NCBI RefSeq assembly: GCF_023734135.1
Contig: NZ_AP025730.1
Location: forward strand, 5,642,001 to 5,706,000
DNA: 64,000 nt
Reading direction: 5' to 3'
From: Sphaerotilus microaerophilus
GTDB taxonomy: Bacteria > Pseudomonadota > Gammaproteobacteria > Burkholderiales > Burkholderiaceae_C
Shown piece after piece: positions 11,078 through 19,211 of this stretch (position 1 is the stretch's first letter; each line of letters begins with the position of its first letter). The notes under the pieces were generated by a model. The model was given only the letters and a program-made list of their open reading frames with translations. It did no database searches and had not been told where the DNA came from. A program made the position numbers and the translations under genes.

Positions 11078-11359
11078 TTCCACGGCACGGCCCCTCAGGC
11101 GCAGGTCGCTGATGCGGCTGCCCATCTTCTCGCCCGGCGTCATCGTGTAGGTGAAGCCGCCGACACGCACCATGTCGCCGCCCTGCTGGTAGTAGGGGTC
11201 GGGGTTGAAGAGGTTGTCGGCCACGTCCTCCAGCACCGTCTTGATGGTCTCGCCGCTCATCTCGGTGAGGGTCGCGTAGGGGTAGGTGATGGCCAGCTGG
11301 TCCATCATCAGCTCGCGCGTGATGACCTCGCCCGGCAGCAGGCGGTAGCGGAAGTCCAC
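11072..11359 (-). pseudogene. soxB: soxB fragment with a 234-bp internal deletion
   Basis: Bases 11072-11340 are identical to 17501-17769 inside the intact soxB, and 11341-11359 continue as 18004-18022. The missing 234 bp (78 codons, in frame) lie between two copies of CGGCAGCA (17762-17769 and 17996-18003), so the deletion has an 8-bp microhomology. The decoded piece (VDFRYRLLPGEVITREL to LRGRAVEAG) covers part of the SoxB C-terminal half and lacks the metal-binding N-terminal region. It sits between the protease and the SoxW-like gene, with unrelated sequence on both sides. It is a non-functional duplicate. Confidence 0.93.
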
Positions 11360-11392
11360 ATCCCGGCCTGCCCGGCCCATGCGGCGCAGCCC

Positions 11393-11941
11393 TCAGGTGT
11401 GCGCCCACTTGGCGAGGCCGAGCACATCCTCCTCGAACATCTCGCCGGGTATCACCTCGCGCAGCCGCCCGCTGCGGTCGACCACGCAGGTCAGCGGGAT
11501 GACCTTGCGCGGCGTCAGCGCCTCGCGCAGCAACCCCGCGTCCAGCGTGACCGGGAAGGTGTATTGCTGGCGCTGCAGGTAGGCCTGCACGGGCGCTGCC
11601 GTCCGGTCCAGCGCGGCGCCAACCACGCGCAGCGGCTGGCCGCGGGTGGCCTGCACGAGCTTCTCGACGTGCTGGTTGTGGCGCTGGCAGAAGGGGCAGG
11701 TGGTGGCAAAGAAGACCACGAGCGTGGCAGCGTCACGCCAATGGTCGGGAGCCAGCGTCTGGCCGTCCAGCAGGGTCACGCTCGGCCAGCGCACGGGCTC
11801 CCCCAGTGCGGCCGCAGCGGCATGGGCGGCACCCCCTACCAGGCCACCCCAGCCCGCGAAGGCCGTTCCCAGGCCCAGCGCAGCGCCCCGGCCCAGCAGG
11901 CGGCGTCGATCGGTGTCAGGCGCAGCGTGGACCTTGCTCAC
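11393..11941 (-). CDS. Periplasmic thioredoxin-fold protein (TlpA/SoxW-like)
   Basis: 182 aa, GTG start at 11941 overlapping the TGA of the upstream metallo-hydrolase by 4 nt (GTGA), so the two are co-translated. The N-terminus (RRRLLGRGAALGLGTAFAGWGG to AHAAA) is a Tat-like or Sec export signal. The body is a thioredoxin fold with the redox motif CPFC in VVFFATTCPFCQRHNQH and the cis-Pro strand KVIPLTCVVDRSG. SoxW-type thioredoxins keep Sox cysteines, such as that of SoxY, reduced. Position beside soxH-like and fccAB genes supports this role. General TlpA disulfide reductase function is the alternative. Confidence 0.75.
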   Translation of the reverse strand: MSKVHAAPDTDRRRLLGRGAALGLGTAFAGWGGLVGGAAHAAAAALGEPVRWPSVTLLDGQTLAPDHWRDAATLVVFFATTCPFCQRHNQHVEKLVQATRGQPLRVVGAALDRTAAPVQAYLQRQQYTFPVTLDAGLLREALTPRKVIPLTCVVDRSGRLREVIPGEMFEEDVLGLAKWAHT

Positions 11942-13002
11942 TTCGACTCGCTCTCCATCTGCAGGTAGATGTTGTAGGCGTTCATGCGGTTGGCCGCCTG
12001 GAACAGGGGAATGCCGGCAAAGCGGGACCAGTCGGTGCGCGCATAGGCCTCGTCGAAGGGTTCCAGGTTGCGCGCCGCCTCACCCATGGTCTGGCGCAGA
12101 TAGGCCAGGTAGTCGCGCGTGGCGCGCAGGTCGGCCTCGGGCGAGCGGGACACCGGCCCATGCCCGGGCAGCATCATGCGCGGGCGCAGGGCGATCATGC
12201 GATCCAGTGCAGCCACCCAGCTGCGGCTGTCCGCATTGCCGACGAAGGGCACGCGGCCGCGAAACACCAGGTCACCGGCGAACAGCACGCCGGTGGACGG
12301 CTGCCAGACCACCAGATCTTCCAGGGTGTGTGACGGGCCGACATGGCGCAGCAGGAACTCGCTGCGGCCGATGCGCAGGGGGACATCCGCCTCGCTGCCG
12401 TGCTCGCCCACGTAGCGGTCCGGCTCAATCACCCGGGTGTGCTCGTCGACCCACGGAAAGAGCTCCTCGCGGCTGATGGCCAGGCGCTGGCGCGCCGTCT
12501 CGGAGCCGATGTACTCCCGCGCACTGGCGTGGGCGATGATCTGCGCCCCCTCCTGCTTGAACACCTGCAGGCCGTAGATGTGGTCAGCGTGATAGTGCGT
12601 GACCACCACGTAGCGGATCGGCAACGGCGTGACCTTGCGGATCTCCTGCAGCAGTCGCTGCGCCAGCGGCGGGGAGCCCAACGCATCGATCACCAGCACG
12701 CCGCCGTCTGCCACCACGAAGGCGGCATTGGAGATGAAGTTCTGGTTGGCCGCCGAGCCCATCGCGCTCTGGCCCTGGACGAAGTAGGCGCCGTCGCCCA
12801 CCGCCTCGACACGCATGTCCACGGTGGCGGACTCAGGCGTCGCGCTGGCGTCCGCCCGGGTAGCTCCAACGGGTGACACGGGTTGCGACTGAGCCAACGC
12901 CGGCGCTGCGAACGCCATACTCGCCGCGACGAGCACTGTAGTCGTCGAACGGTGTATGCGCGCAACGCGCTGCCTTCTTCGTATCAAGGCTGCTTTATTC
13001 AT
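11938..13002 (-). CDS. Secreted metallo-beta-lactamase-fold hydrolase (SoxH-like)
   Basis: 354 aa from the ATG of MNKAALIRRRQRV. A signal peptide ends near AAPALAQS. The MBL fold carries THYHADHIYG (HxHxDH zinc motif), FLLRHVGPSHTLEDLVVW, LFAGDLVFRG and MLPGHGPVS. The family includes SoxH of Paracoccus-type sox clusters and the zinc hydrolases of quinoprotein relay systems. SoxH is not essential for thiosulfate oxidation and its substrate is unknown. The gene starts divergently from fccA across a 157-bp AT-rich region and is coupled to the SoxW-like gene. No strong Shine-Dalgarno is visible. Confidence 0.78.
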   Translation of the reverse strand: MNKAALIRRRQRVARIHRSTTTVLVAASMAFAAPALAQSQPVSPVGATRADASATPESATVDMRVEAVGDGAYFVQGQSAMGSAANQNFISNAAFVVADGGVLVIDALGSPPLAQRLLQEIRKVTPLPIRYVVVTHYHADHIYGLQVFKQEGAQIIAHASAREYIGSETARQRLAISREELFPWVDEHTRVIEPDRYVGEHGSEADVPLRIGRSEFLLRHVGPSHTLEDLVVWQPSTGVLFAGDLVFRGRVPFVGNADSRSWVAALDRMIALRPRMMLPGHGPVSRSPEADLRATRDYLAYLRQTMGEAARNLEPFDEAYARTDWSRFAGIPLFQAANRMNAYNIYLQMESESK

Positions 13003-13159
13003 AGGGATAATACTAAATTCGTATGCAATGATATTCAAGACACTATACGCCGTTCGGCGCCGGGCAACCACATCGATGCCGATGGCCCGGCGATCTGTGC
13101 CCGCATGAGCGCGCTTCGCCCTTTCCTGAACAACACGGATGCCACACGAGGAGATCTGC
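13003..13159. promoter_or_regulatory. AT-rich divergent promoter region between soxH-like and fccA genes
   Basis: Within strongly GC-rich DNA, the stretch 12990-13055 is unusually AT-rich, with TAATACT, AATTCGTATG, ATATTC and ACTATAC. This suggests back-to-back promoters for the SoxH/SoxW-like pair and the flavocytochrome c operon. ArsR-type SoxR repressors often bind AT-rich sites in such places, but no regulator gene of that type is in the window. No single operator can be assigned. Confidence 0.35.
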
Positions 13160-13528
13160 ATGGTCCGCCCCCCCGCTTTCAACGCTGCTGCCACGTCCGG
13201 CATGCGCTCGCCGCTGCGGTGGCTGGCCACCGTGCTCGCCGCCGTGCTCGTCGCCACCCCAGCGCTGGCGAAGGATCCGCAGCGCCTGCGCACCCGTGCG
13301 CTGGCCTCGGCCTGTGCCCAGTGCCACGGCACCGAGGGCCAGGCGGTACAGGGCGAGGCGCTGGTGCGCCTGGCCGGGCTTCCGCAGGACTACATCATCA
13401 GCCAGCTGCTGGCATTCCGCACCGGCGCCCGGCCCGCGACGATCATGCACCAGATCACCCGCGGCTACTCGCAGGAGCAGCTGGAGGAACTATCGAAGTT
13501 CTTCGCCGCGCAGAAGCCTGCCCCGTGA
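13160..13528 (+). CDS. fccA: Sulfide dehydrogenase cytochrome c subunit (monohaem, FccA/SoxE-like)
   Basis: 122 aa from the ATG of MVRPPAFNAA, with GAGGAG 6 nt upstream; an ATG at 13139 is less likely. A signal peptide ends at ATPALAKD. One haem-binding motif CAQCH is followed by GTEGQAVQGEALVRLAGLP. A distal Met is expected near TIMHQITRGYS, and the C-terminal helix EQLEELSKFFAAQ is typical of class I cytochromes. It accepts electrons from the flavoprotein encoded next (fccB, 25 bp later) and passes them to the respiratory chain in the periplasm. The monohaem form distinguishes it from dihaem FccA. Confidence 0.85.
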   Translation: MVRPPAFNAAATSGMRSPLRWLATVLAAVLVATPALAKDPQRLRTRALASACAQCHGTEGQAVQGEALVRLAGLPQDYIISQLLAFRTGARPATIMHQITRGYSQEQLEELSKFFAAQKPAP

Positions 13529-13553
13529 CCCGATTCGCCTGAGGACAAACAAC

Positions 13554-14834
13554 ATGATGCAACGCAGACTCATCCTGCAGGGCCTGATCTCCGGTGGTGC
13601 ACTCGGCCTGGCCGGCTGCGCCTCGCTGGGCGGCACCTCCGCTGGCAAAGCCAAGGTGCTCGTCGTCGGAGGAGGCTACGGCGGCGCCACGGTGTCGAAG
13701 TACATCCGCCTGCTGTCGGACCACAGCATCGACGTGATGATGGTGGAGCCCAACACCTCCTTCGTGTCCTGCCCGGTGTCCAACCTGGTGATCGGCGGCC
13801 AGAAGACCATGGCCGACATCACCAACCCCTACACCGGCCTGAGCAGCAGGCACGGCGTGCGGGTGGTGCATGACAGCGTCACCGCTGTGGACACCGCCAA
13901 GAAGACCGCCACGCTGGCCGGCGGCAGCACCGTCAGCTACGACAAGCTGGTGCTCGCCCCCGGCATCGACTTCATGTGGGACCAGATCCAGGGCCTGCGC
14001 GAAGCGCACACGGCCGGGCAGATCCTGCACGCCTGGAAAGCCGGTCCGGAGACGATGGCCCTGCGCCGCCAGCTCGAAGCCATGCGCGACGGCGGCACCT
14101 ATGCCATCGTGATCCCCGAAGCGCCGTACCGCTGCCCGCCCGGGCCGTACGAGCGCGCCAGCGTCATCGCCGCCTACTTCAAGAAGGCCAAGCCGAAGTC
14201 CAAGGTGCTGATCCTCGACGGCAACCCGGACGTCACCTCCAAGGGGCCGCTGTTCAAGAAGGCCTGGCAGGACCTGTACGGTGGCATGGTCGAGTACCGC
14301 CCGCAGCACAAGGCCGTGGCGGTCAACGCGAAGACCAACACCGTCGAGTTCGAGGTGCAGGGTGACGTGAAGGCCGACGTGCTGAACGTGCTGCCGGTGA
14401 TGCGCGCCGGTGCGCTGGCGGTGCAGACCGGGCTGGCCAACGCCAACAACCGCTGGTGCCATGTCAACTTCCTGAACTTCGAATCCACCGCCGCCAAGGA
14501 CGTGCACGTCATCGGCGATGCCATCCAGGTCGCCCAGGGCATGCCGAAGTCCGGCCACATGGCGAACTCGCATGCCAAGGTGACGGCAGCGGCGATCGTG
14601 GCCGAACTGCAGGGCATCGAAATCAACCCGCACCCGATGGTGACCAACGTCTGCATGAGCTACGTGGACGACGCGCACGTGATCCATGTGGCCAGCGTGC
14701 ACGAGTTCGTGCCGACACAGAAGACCTTCCGCACCATCGGCGGCTCCGGCGGCGTGTCGGACGTGCGCTCGGACCTGGAAGGCCGCTACGCCGAAGCCTG
14801 GGCCAAGAACATCTGGGCTGACACGTTGATGTGA
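13554..14834 (+). CDS. fccB: Sulfide dehydrogenase flavoprotein subunit (flavocytochrome c, FccB/SoxF)
   Basis: 426 aa, ATG preceded by GAGGAC. The export signal has QRR and ends in a lipobox-like LAGC (about residue 22), so the protein may be lipid-anchored. The FAD-binding Rossmann motif is VLVVGGGYGGAT. Redox-active cysteines are expected in SFVSCPVSNL and YRCPPGPYERAS, and the FCSD C-terminal domain follows (SYVDDAHVIHVASVHEF). The pair oxidises sulfide to polysulfide or sulfur on the outer face of the membrane and reduces cytochrome c. It forms an operon with fccA. Confidence 0.93.
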   Translation: MMQRRLILQGLISGGALGLAGCASLGGTSAGKAKVLVVGGGYGGATVSKYIRLLSDHSIDVMMVEPNTSFVSCPVSNLVIGGQKTMADITNPYTGLSSRHGVRVVHDSVTAVDTAKKTATLAGGSTVSYDKLVLAPGIDFMWDQIQGLREAHTAGQILHAWKAGPETMALRRQLEAMRDGGTYAIVIPEAPYRCPPGPYERASVIAAYFKKAKPKSKVLILDGNPDVTSKGPLFKKAWQDLYGGMVEYRPQHKAVAVNAKTNTVEFEVQGDVKADVLNVLPVMRAGALAVQTGLANANNRWCHVNFLNFESTAAKDVHVIGDAIQVAQGMPKSGHMANSHAKVTAAAIVAELQGIEINPHPMVTNVCMSYVDDAHVIHVASVHEFVPTQKTFRTIGGSGGVSDVRSDLEGRYAEAWAKNIWADTLM

Positions 14835-14974
14835 CCGGAGCCCCGGGCCGGGGCCTGATGCAGATCAAGCCTGGCAGCTCGGGCCCGGCAGATCATTGAA
14901 ACATCAGCAATGATGGATGGAGCTGCGCCACGCTGGCGTGCATCCATCCTCCTCACCCAGCCGGGCCGCCCGCC
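14835..14974. repeat. Structured spacer between fccB and the YeeE/YedE gene
   Basis: The 140-bp gap contains a hairpin of about 40 nt: ATGGATG and CATCCAT arms around 14914-14951 enclose an inner CGCCA/TGGCG stem. No T-tract follows, so it is not an obvious terminator. It may be an mRNA processing or stabilising element between fccAB and the transporter gene. Confidence 0.35.
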
Positions 14975-16099
14975 ATGTTCATTGACACCGTGATCGCCCG
15001 CTTGGGCGAGATGTGGACCATCACCCTGGTCGGCGGTGTCATCGGCGTGTTGTTCGGCTTCTTCGCGCACCGCTCGCGCTTCTGTCTGCGCTCTGCGGTC
15101 ATCGAGTTTTCCCGCGGCACCAAGGAAGGCAAGCTGACCGTCTGGCTGTTCACCTTCTCCACCGCGGTGCTGCTGACCCAGGTCTTCATCCTGGCGGGCT
15201 GGATGAATGTGGCCGAGTCGCGCCAGCTCTCGGCGCGCGGCAGCGTGTCCGGCGCAGCGATCGGCGGGGCGATGTTCGGTGCCGGCATGATCCTGGCGCG
15301 TGGCTGCTCCAGCCGGCTGCTGGTGCTGGCCGCGCAAGGCAACCTGCGCGCCCTGCTGTCCGGGCTGGTGTTTGCAGTGACGGCGCAGTCGGCGCTCAGT
15401 GGCCTGCTTTCGCCGTTGCGCACCAGTATCGCCGGCTGGTGGACGGTGGAAGCCAGCTCGCGTGACCTGCTGGCATTGACCCACCTCGGCCACCCAGGCG
15501 GCGTGCTCTTCGGCGCCATCTGGCTGGTGGCCGCGCTGCTCTGGGCCCGTCGCCAGCGGGTGCGCTTCTGGGGCTGGTTCGGTGCCGTCGGGGTGGGCGT
15601 CATGGTGGCCTGCGCCTGGCTGATGACCTACCGGGTATCGCGCGCGGTGTTCGACCTGATCGTGCCGATCCAGAGCCTGTCCTTCACCGGGCCGGCCGCC
15701 GACACGCTGATGCTGGTGCTCTCGCCGCCCGGCCAGCCCCTGAAGTTCGACTTGGGCCTGGTGCCGGGCGTGGCGATCGGTTCCTTCCTGTCAGCCCTGA
15801 TCTGGCGGGAGCTGAAGCTCGAAGGTTTCCAGGGCGGGCAGGCGATGCGGCGCTACATCATCGGCGCGCTGCTGATGGGCTTCGGCGGCATGCTCGCCGG
15901 CGGCTGCGCCGTCGGTGCGGGCATTTCCGGCGCCGCGGTGTTCACGCTGACCTCCTGGGTCACGCTGTCCACCATCTGGGGGGCGGCAATGATCACCGAC
16001 CGGTTGATCGACCTGCCGGCCGAGCGGGCGCACCCGCCCGCACCCGCCCTGGCAGCAGGGCCGGATCCCGAAGTCAGTGCCAGCTACGCGCGGCCGTAA
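14975..16099 (+). CDS. YeeE/YedE (TsuA-like) sulfur-compound transporter 1
   Basis: 374 aa integral membrane protein with about nine or ten hydrophobic segments. Two repeats of the YeeE/YedE (DUF395) signature are present: FGFFAHRSRFCLRSAV with FGAGMILARGCSSRLLVLAAQGN, and LLMGFGGMLAGGCAVGAGISGAAVFT. The conserved cysteines (RFC, RGC, GGC) line the pathway in TsuA, the thiosulfate importer that hands sulfane sulfur from Cys to Cys. It follows fccAB on the same strand, so it may import thiosulfate or sulfane sulfur made in the periplasm. Substrate is inferred from family and context. No clear Shine-Dalgarno precedes the ATG. Confidence 0.85.
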   Translation: MFIDTVIARLGEMWTITLVGGVIGVLFGFFAHRSRFCLRSAVIEFSRGTKEGKLTVWLFTFSTAVLLTQVFILAGWMNVAESRQLSARGSVSGAAIGGAMFGAGMILARGCSSRLLVLAAQGNLRALLSGLVFAVTAQSALSGLLSPLRTSIAGWWTVEASSRDLLALTHLGHPGGVLFGAIWLVAALLWARRQRVRFWGWFGAVGVGVMVACAWLMTYRVSRAVFDLIVPIQSLSFTGPAADTLMLVLSPPGQPLKFDLGLVPGVAIGSFLSALIWRELKLEGFQGGQAMRRYIIGALLMGFGGMLAGGCAVGAGISGAAVFTLTSWVTLSTIWGAAMITDRLIDLPAERAHPPAPALAAGPDPEVSASYARP

Positions 16100-16140
16100 A
16101 CCGGACTGCAGCGCTCGCAGGACGCCGCAGGCAGCCGACC

Positions 16141-16563
16141 TCAGGGGCGGATGTAGGCCCAGCCCTGCATTTGCAGCTTCGTCAGCCGCACCACACCGGA
16201 GGGGGTGAAGGTGGCCTCGCCGATGAACTGCTCCTTCTTCAAGCTGCGGTTCTTCAGGGTGATCTCACAGACCTCGAACTTCACGCCGCGCGCCGCCAGT
16301 TCCTGCACAGCGACCTCGTAGGGGTTGCCGTTGCGGTCCTTGGCGTCGAGCATCAGAAAATCCACGCCCTGGGCATGGGTGACCACGCTGATCTGGGCGG
16401 TCGGATCGGTGTCCAGGTGGTTCTTCACGTTGCGCAGGCCGGCGAGGGCCTGTGTCGCCGCATCAGCGACGTGATACACCACCTTGTCCTGGGCGAAGGC
16501 GGCCATGCTGCTCACCAGGAGCAGCGCGGCAAGGCAGAGAGGGCGGATCATCCGGTTCATCAT
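16141..16563 (-). CDS. Secreted DsrE-family protein
   Basis: 140 aa; an AGGAGA site lies upstream of tandem ATGs at 16563 and 16560. A Sec signal peptide (LAALLLVSSMAAFAQD) is followed by a DsrE/DsrF-like alpha/beta domain: KVVYHVADAATQALAGLRNVKNHL, ISVVTHAQGVDFLML, VAVQELAARGVKFEVCEITLKNRSL. One Cys (FEVCEITL) matches the active-site position of DsrE-like proteins. Periplasmic DsrE homologues are common in sox clusters and are thought to bind or carry sulfur. It ends the minus-strand run that begins at soxC. Confidence 0.8.
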   Translation of the reverse strand: MMNRMIRPLCLAALLLVSSMAAFAQDKVVYHVADAATQALAGLRNVKNHLDTDPTAQISVVTHAQGVDFLMLDAKDRNGNPYEVAVQELAARGVKFEVCEITLKNRSLKKEQFIGEATFTPSGVVRLTKLQMQGWAYIRP

Positions 16564-16642
16564 CGTTGTCTCCTTGGTGTGGAAGTCAGCTTGACCATCA
16601 CGATCATCTTGCCCGCGATCCCATCCCCCTGCCGCGGCAGGT

Positions 16643-17251
16643 TCAGGGCGCCGGCTTGCGGATCGTCATCGCGCCGCGGATCTGGCCGACCGAGTAGCCC
16701 ACGCCCTGGTCGGCCGGATACAGCGCGTTGAGCTTGGCGGCCACCGTCGGCTTGAGCGACTCGCGCGGGCCGTGGCAGTTGACGCACAGCTCCTGCACCG
16801 GCAGCGCGCGCATGTAGCGGTAGGTGGGCCGGCCGTCCAGCGTCACCTGCTCGGCGCGCTCCAGCGTCATCGGGCTCTCGCCCGCAGCGGCGCGCCGGTC
16901 GAAGTCGGCCAGCGTGGCGGCCTCCCAGGCATCCGGCACCGCCTTGGGGTTGCGCTGCTTGAGGCTGACGCGGCGCACCTGCCAGCCGGTCTGCTCCGAA
17001 GCCGCCTTCGCCATCTGCGGCGCCTTCTCATTGCAGGCGGTGATGGCCTGCTCGAAGCCGCCTTGGTCGATCTCGGCCTTCAGCACGGCCAGCAGCTTGG
17101 GCGGGATCGAGGTGGCCACACCGCGCGCCTCGGCCACCCAGGGCTCGTCGGCGGCGCGGACCGGCGTGCCCAGCAGGGCGGCCGTCAGTGCGGCGGCAAG
17201 GGGCAGTAGGCCAGGCGTGTGGCGGGAGATCGGGAGCGGAGCGGTCCTCAT
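16643..17251 (-). CDS. Tll0287-like (DUF3365) periplasmic haem protein
   Basis: 202 aa. A signal peptide (LLPLAAALTAALLGTPVRAAD) precedes a Tll0287-like domain, with the conserved ITACNEKAP region, the VRRVSLKQRNPKAVPDAWE segment and one c-type haem motif CVNCHGP near the C-terminus. Proteins of this family bind haem c in a PAS-like fold and act as redox carriers or sensors. It lies 69 bp downstream of soxB on the same strand and probably belongs to the sox transcript as an accessory electron carrier. The role is inferred from position. Confidence 0.8.
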   Translation of the reverse strand: MRTAPLPISRHTPGLLPLAAALTAALLGTPVRAADEPWVAEARGVATSIPPKLLAVLKAEIDQGGFEQAITACNEKAPQMAKAASEQTGWQVRRVSLKQRNPKAVPDAWEAATLADFDRRAAAGESPMTLERAEQVTLDGRPTYRYMRALPVQELCVNCHGPRESLKPTVAAKLNALYPADQGVGYSVGQIRGAMTIRKPAP

Positions 17252-17320
17252 GCTGTTTCCTTGGGAGTTGATTTCAGATCGCCGCGTCGGCGCGGTGCCA
17301 GCCCTCGCCGACGCGGCATG

Positions 17321-19054
17321 TCAATCGGCCATGCCCGGGTTGCCGGCCACGCCGACCAACTTCGGCGTGTTGACGGTGCGCGGCTTGACCCGCCCACCCT
17401 GGGCCTTCAGCCAGGTCTCGACCACGTCCCACACCGGCTTGTTGCCGGCCTTGGCGGCTTCCTCGGCCACCGGCGCCCAGCCGGCCACCTTGTAGGTCTT
17501 GCCGGCTTCCACGGCACGGCCCCTCAGGCGCAGGTCGCTGATGCGGCTGCCCATCTTCTCGCCCGGCGTCATCGTGTAGGTGAAGCCGCCGACACGCACC
17601 ATGTCGCCGCCCTGCTGGTAGTAGGGGTCGGGGTTGAAGAGGTTGTCGGCCACGTCCTCCAGCACCGTCTTGATGGTCTCGCCGCTCATCTCGGTGAGGG
17701 TCGCGTAGGGGTAGGTGATGGCCAGCTGGTCCATCATCAGCTCGCGCGTGATGACCTCGCCCGGCAGCAAGCTGGTGCCCCAGCGGAAGCCGGGCGAGAA
17801 GGCCGCATCCGCGCCCTGCACCTCCATCAGCGCGTCGCAGATCAGCTGGTCCCAGCTGCCGTTGAAGTTGCCACGGCGGTAGAGCAGGCCGTCGGTGACC
17901 GCCAGCTTCTCGTTGAGCTTGGCCTCGTAGGGCTTGCGGATCTTCGTGATCAGCGCCTCCATCTCGGCGTCGGGCCTGATCTGGTTGGCGAAGATCGGCA
18001 GCAGGCGGTAGCGGAAGTCCACCACCTTGCCGCCCTTGACGTCGAAGTCCATCACGCCGAGGAACTTGCTGTTGCTGCCGGCGTTGGTGACCAGGGTCTT
18101 GCCGCCCGGGTTGGTGACAGGGATTGCCACCGGCACGCCGTCGTGGGTGTGGCCGCCGAAGATGGCGTCGATGCCGCGCACCCGGCTGGCCATCTTCAGG
18201 TCCACGTCCATGCCGTTGTGGCTGATGACGACGACCACCTGCGCGCCCTTGCCGCGGGCCTCGTCGACCATCTTCTGCATGTTGTCGTCCTGGATGCCGA
18301 AGCCCCAGTCGGCCACCATGTAGCGCGGGTTCGCGATCGGCGTGTACGGGAAGGCCTGGCCGATGATGGCGCAGGGCACACCGTTGATGGGGCGGATCAC
18401 GTAGGGTGCAAAGACCGGGTCACCGAAGTCGTTGGTCTTGACGTTCTGGGCAACGAAATCCACCTTGCCCTTGAAATCCTTCTCGACGATCTCCTTGACC
18501 CGCTCCATGCCGTAGGTGAACTCCCAGTGGCCGGTCATCACGTCCACCGTCAGCAACTTGCAGGCATCCACCATGTCCTGGGCGTTGGTCCACAGCGAGG
18601 TGGCGCTGCCCTGCCAGGTATCGCCGCCGTCCAGCAGCAGCGCACCCGGACGGCTGGCCTTGAGCTGCTTGACCAGCGTGGCCAGGTGGGCGAAGCCACC
18701 GACCTTGCCGTAGCGGCGCGCGGCCTGCTCGAAATCGAGATAGGTGAAGGCATGCGCCAGGTCGGTGCCGGGCTTCACCCCGGCGAGCTTCAGCAGGTGA
18801 TCGCCCACCAGATGCGGCAGGTGGCCCTGCATGCCGCCGATGCCGAGGTTCACGCTGGGTTCGCGGAAGTGGATCGGCTTGAGCTGCGCGTGGCAGTCCG
18901 TCATGTGCAGGAAGCTGACGTTGCCGAAGCTCGGCAGGTCATACAACCCCTTCTGCGCCGTGGCGGCATCGGCATCGGCCCAGCGGCCCAGGCCCATGCC
19001 GGCCACGGAGGCGGCGCCCAGTACCTGCAGGAATTCGCGCTTGGAGAGATTCAT
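17321..19054 (-). CDS. soxB: SoxB, S-sulfosulfanyl-L-cysteine sulfohydrolase
   Basis: 577 aa, similar to the family norm. SoxB is a di-manganese enzyme that hydrolyses the sulfonate from the SoxY-thiosulfonate adduct, releasing sulfate. The Tat-like N-terminus is MNLSKREFLQVLGAASVAGMG. The metallophosphatase motifs are MTDCHAQL (Asp53, His55), LLDGGDTWQGSA, VMTGHWEFTYG, VVISHNGMDVDL and IFGGHTHDG. The 5'-nucleotidase-type C-terminal domain runs from about residue 370. A terminator-like hairpin stands 31 nt upstream of the ATG and no Shine-Dalgarno is visible, so its expression may be uncoupled from soxX. Part of the gene is duplicated at 11072-11359. Confidence 0.96.
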   Translation of the reverse strand: MNLSKREFLQVLGAASVAGMGLGRWADADAATAQKGLYDLPSFGNVSFLHMTDCHAQLKPIHFREPSVNLGIGGMQGHLPHLVGDHLLKLAGVKPGTDLAHAFTYLDFEQAARRYGKVGGFAHLATLVKQLKASRPGALLLDGGDTWQGSATSLWTNAQDMVDACKLLTVDVMTGHWEFTYGMERVKEIVEKDFKGKVDFVAQNVKTNDFGDPVFAPYVIRPINGVPCAIIGQAFPYTPIANPRYMVADWGFGIQDDNMQKMVDEARGKGAQVVVVISHNGMDVDLKMASRVRGIDAIFGGHTHDGVPVAIPVTNPGGKTLVTNAGSNSKFLGVMDFDVKGGKVVDFRYRLLPIFANQIRPDAEMEALITKIRKPYEAKLNEKLAVTDGLLYRRGNFNGSWDQLICDALMEVQGADAAFSPGFRWGTSLLPGEVITRELMMDQLAITYPYATLTEMSGETIKTVLEDVADNLFNPDPYYQQGGDMVRVGGFTYTMTPGEKMGSRISDLRLRGRAVEAGKTYKVAGWAPVAEEAAKAGNKPVWDVVETWLKAQGGRVKPRTVNTPKLVGVAGNPGMAD

Positions 19055-19084
19055 GTATCAGCAGTCAATGATGTATTGAAGCGG

Positions 19085-19108
19085 AAAAAGCCCGTGCACG
19101 GCACGGGC
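19085..19108 (-). terminator. Terminator- or attenuator-like hairpin between soxX and soxB
   Basis: GCCCGTGC and GCACGGGC form an 8-bp stem with a 3-nt loop. On the minus strand, which is transcribed from soxX towards soxB, it is followed directly by TTTTT (complement of 19085-19089). This is the form of an intrinsic terminator. Because soxB begins only 31 nt further on, it may lower soxB transcription relative to soxXAZY. Confidence 0.6.
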
Positions 19109-19133
19109 CCGGGTTCTGGCGCGGATCAAGTCA

Positions 19134-19208
19134 CAAGGAAACGCCGGGCCGCCGCAGGTTTCCTTGACCCCCTTGGGGGGCGGACGACGCCTGTCGTCGG
19201 CCTGGGGG
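19134..19208. repeat. Multi-hairpin intergenic repeat upstream of soxB
   Basis: Two further structures lie between soxX and soxB. CAAGGAAAC (19134-19142) pairs with GTTTCCTTG (19158-19166). A CCCCC (19168-19172) to GGGGG (19204-19208) outer stem encloses GACGAC-GCCT-GTCGTC. The second has the same plan as the element at 33770-33805 between soeB and soeC, suggesting a dispersed repeat of the kind common in Burkholderiales intergenic DNA. Confidence 0.5.
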
Positions 19209-19211
19209 CGC

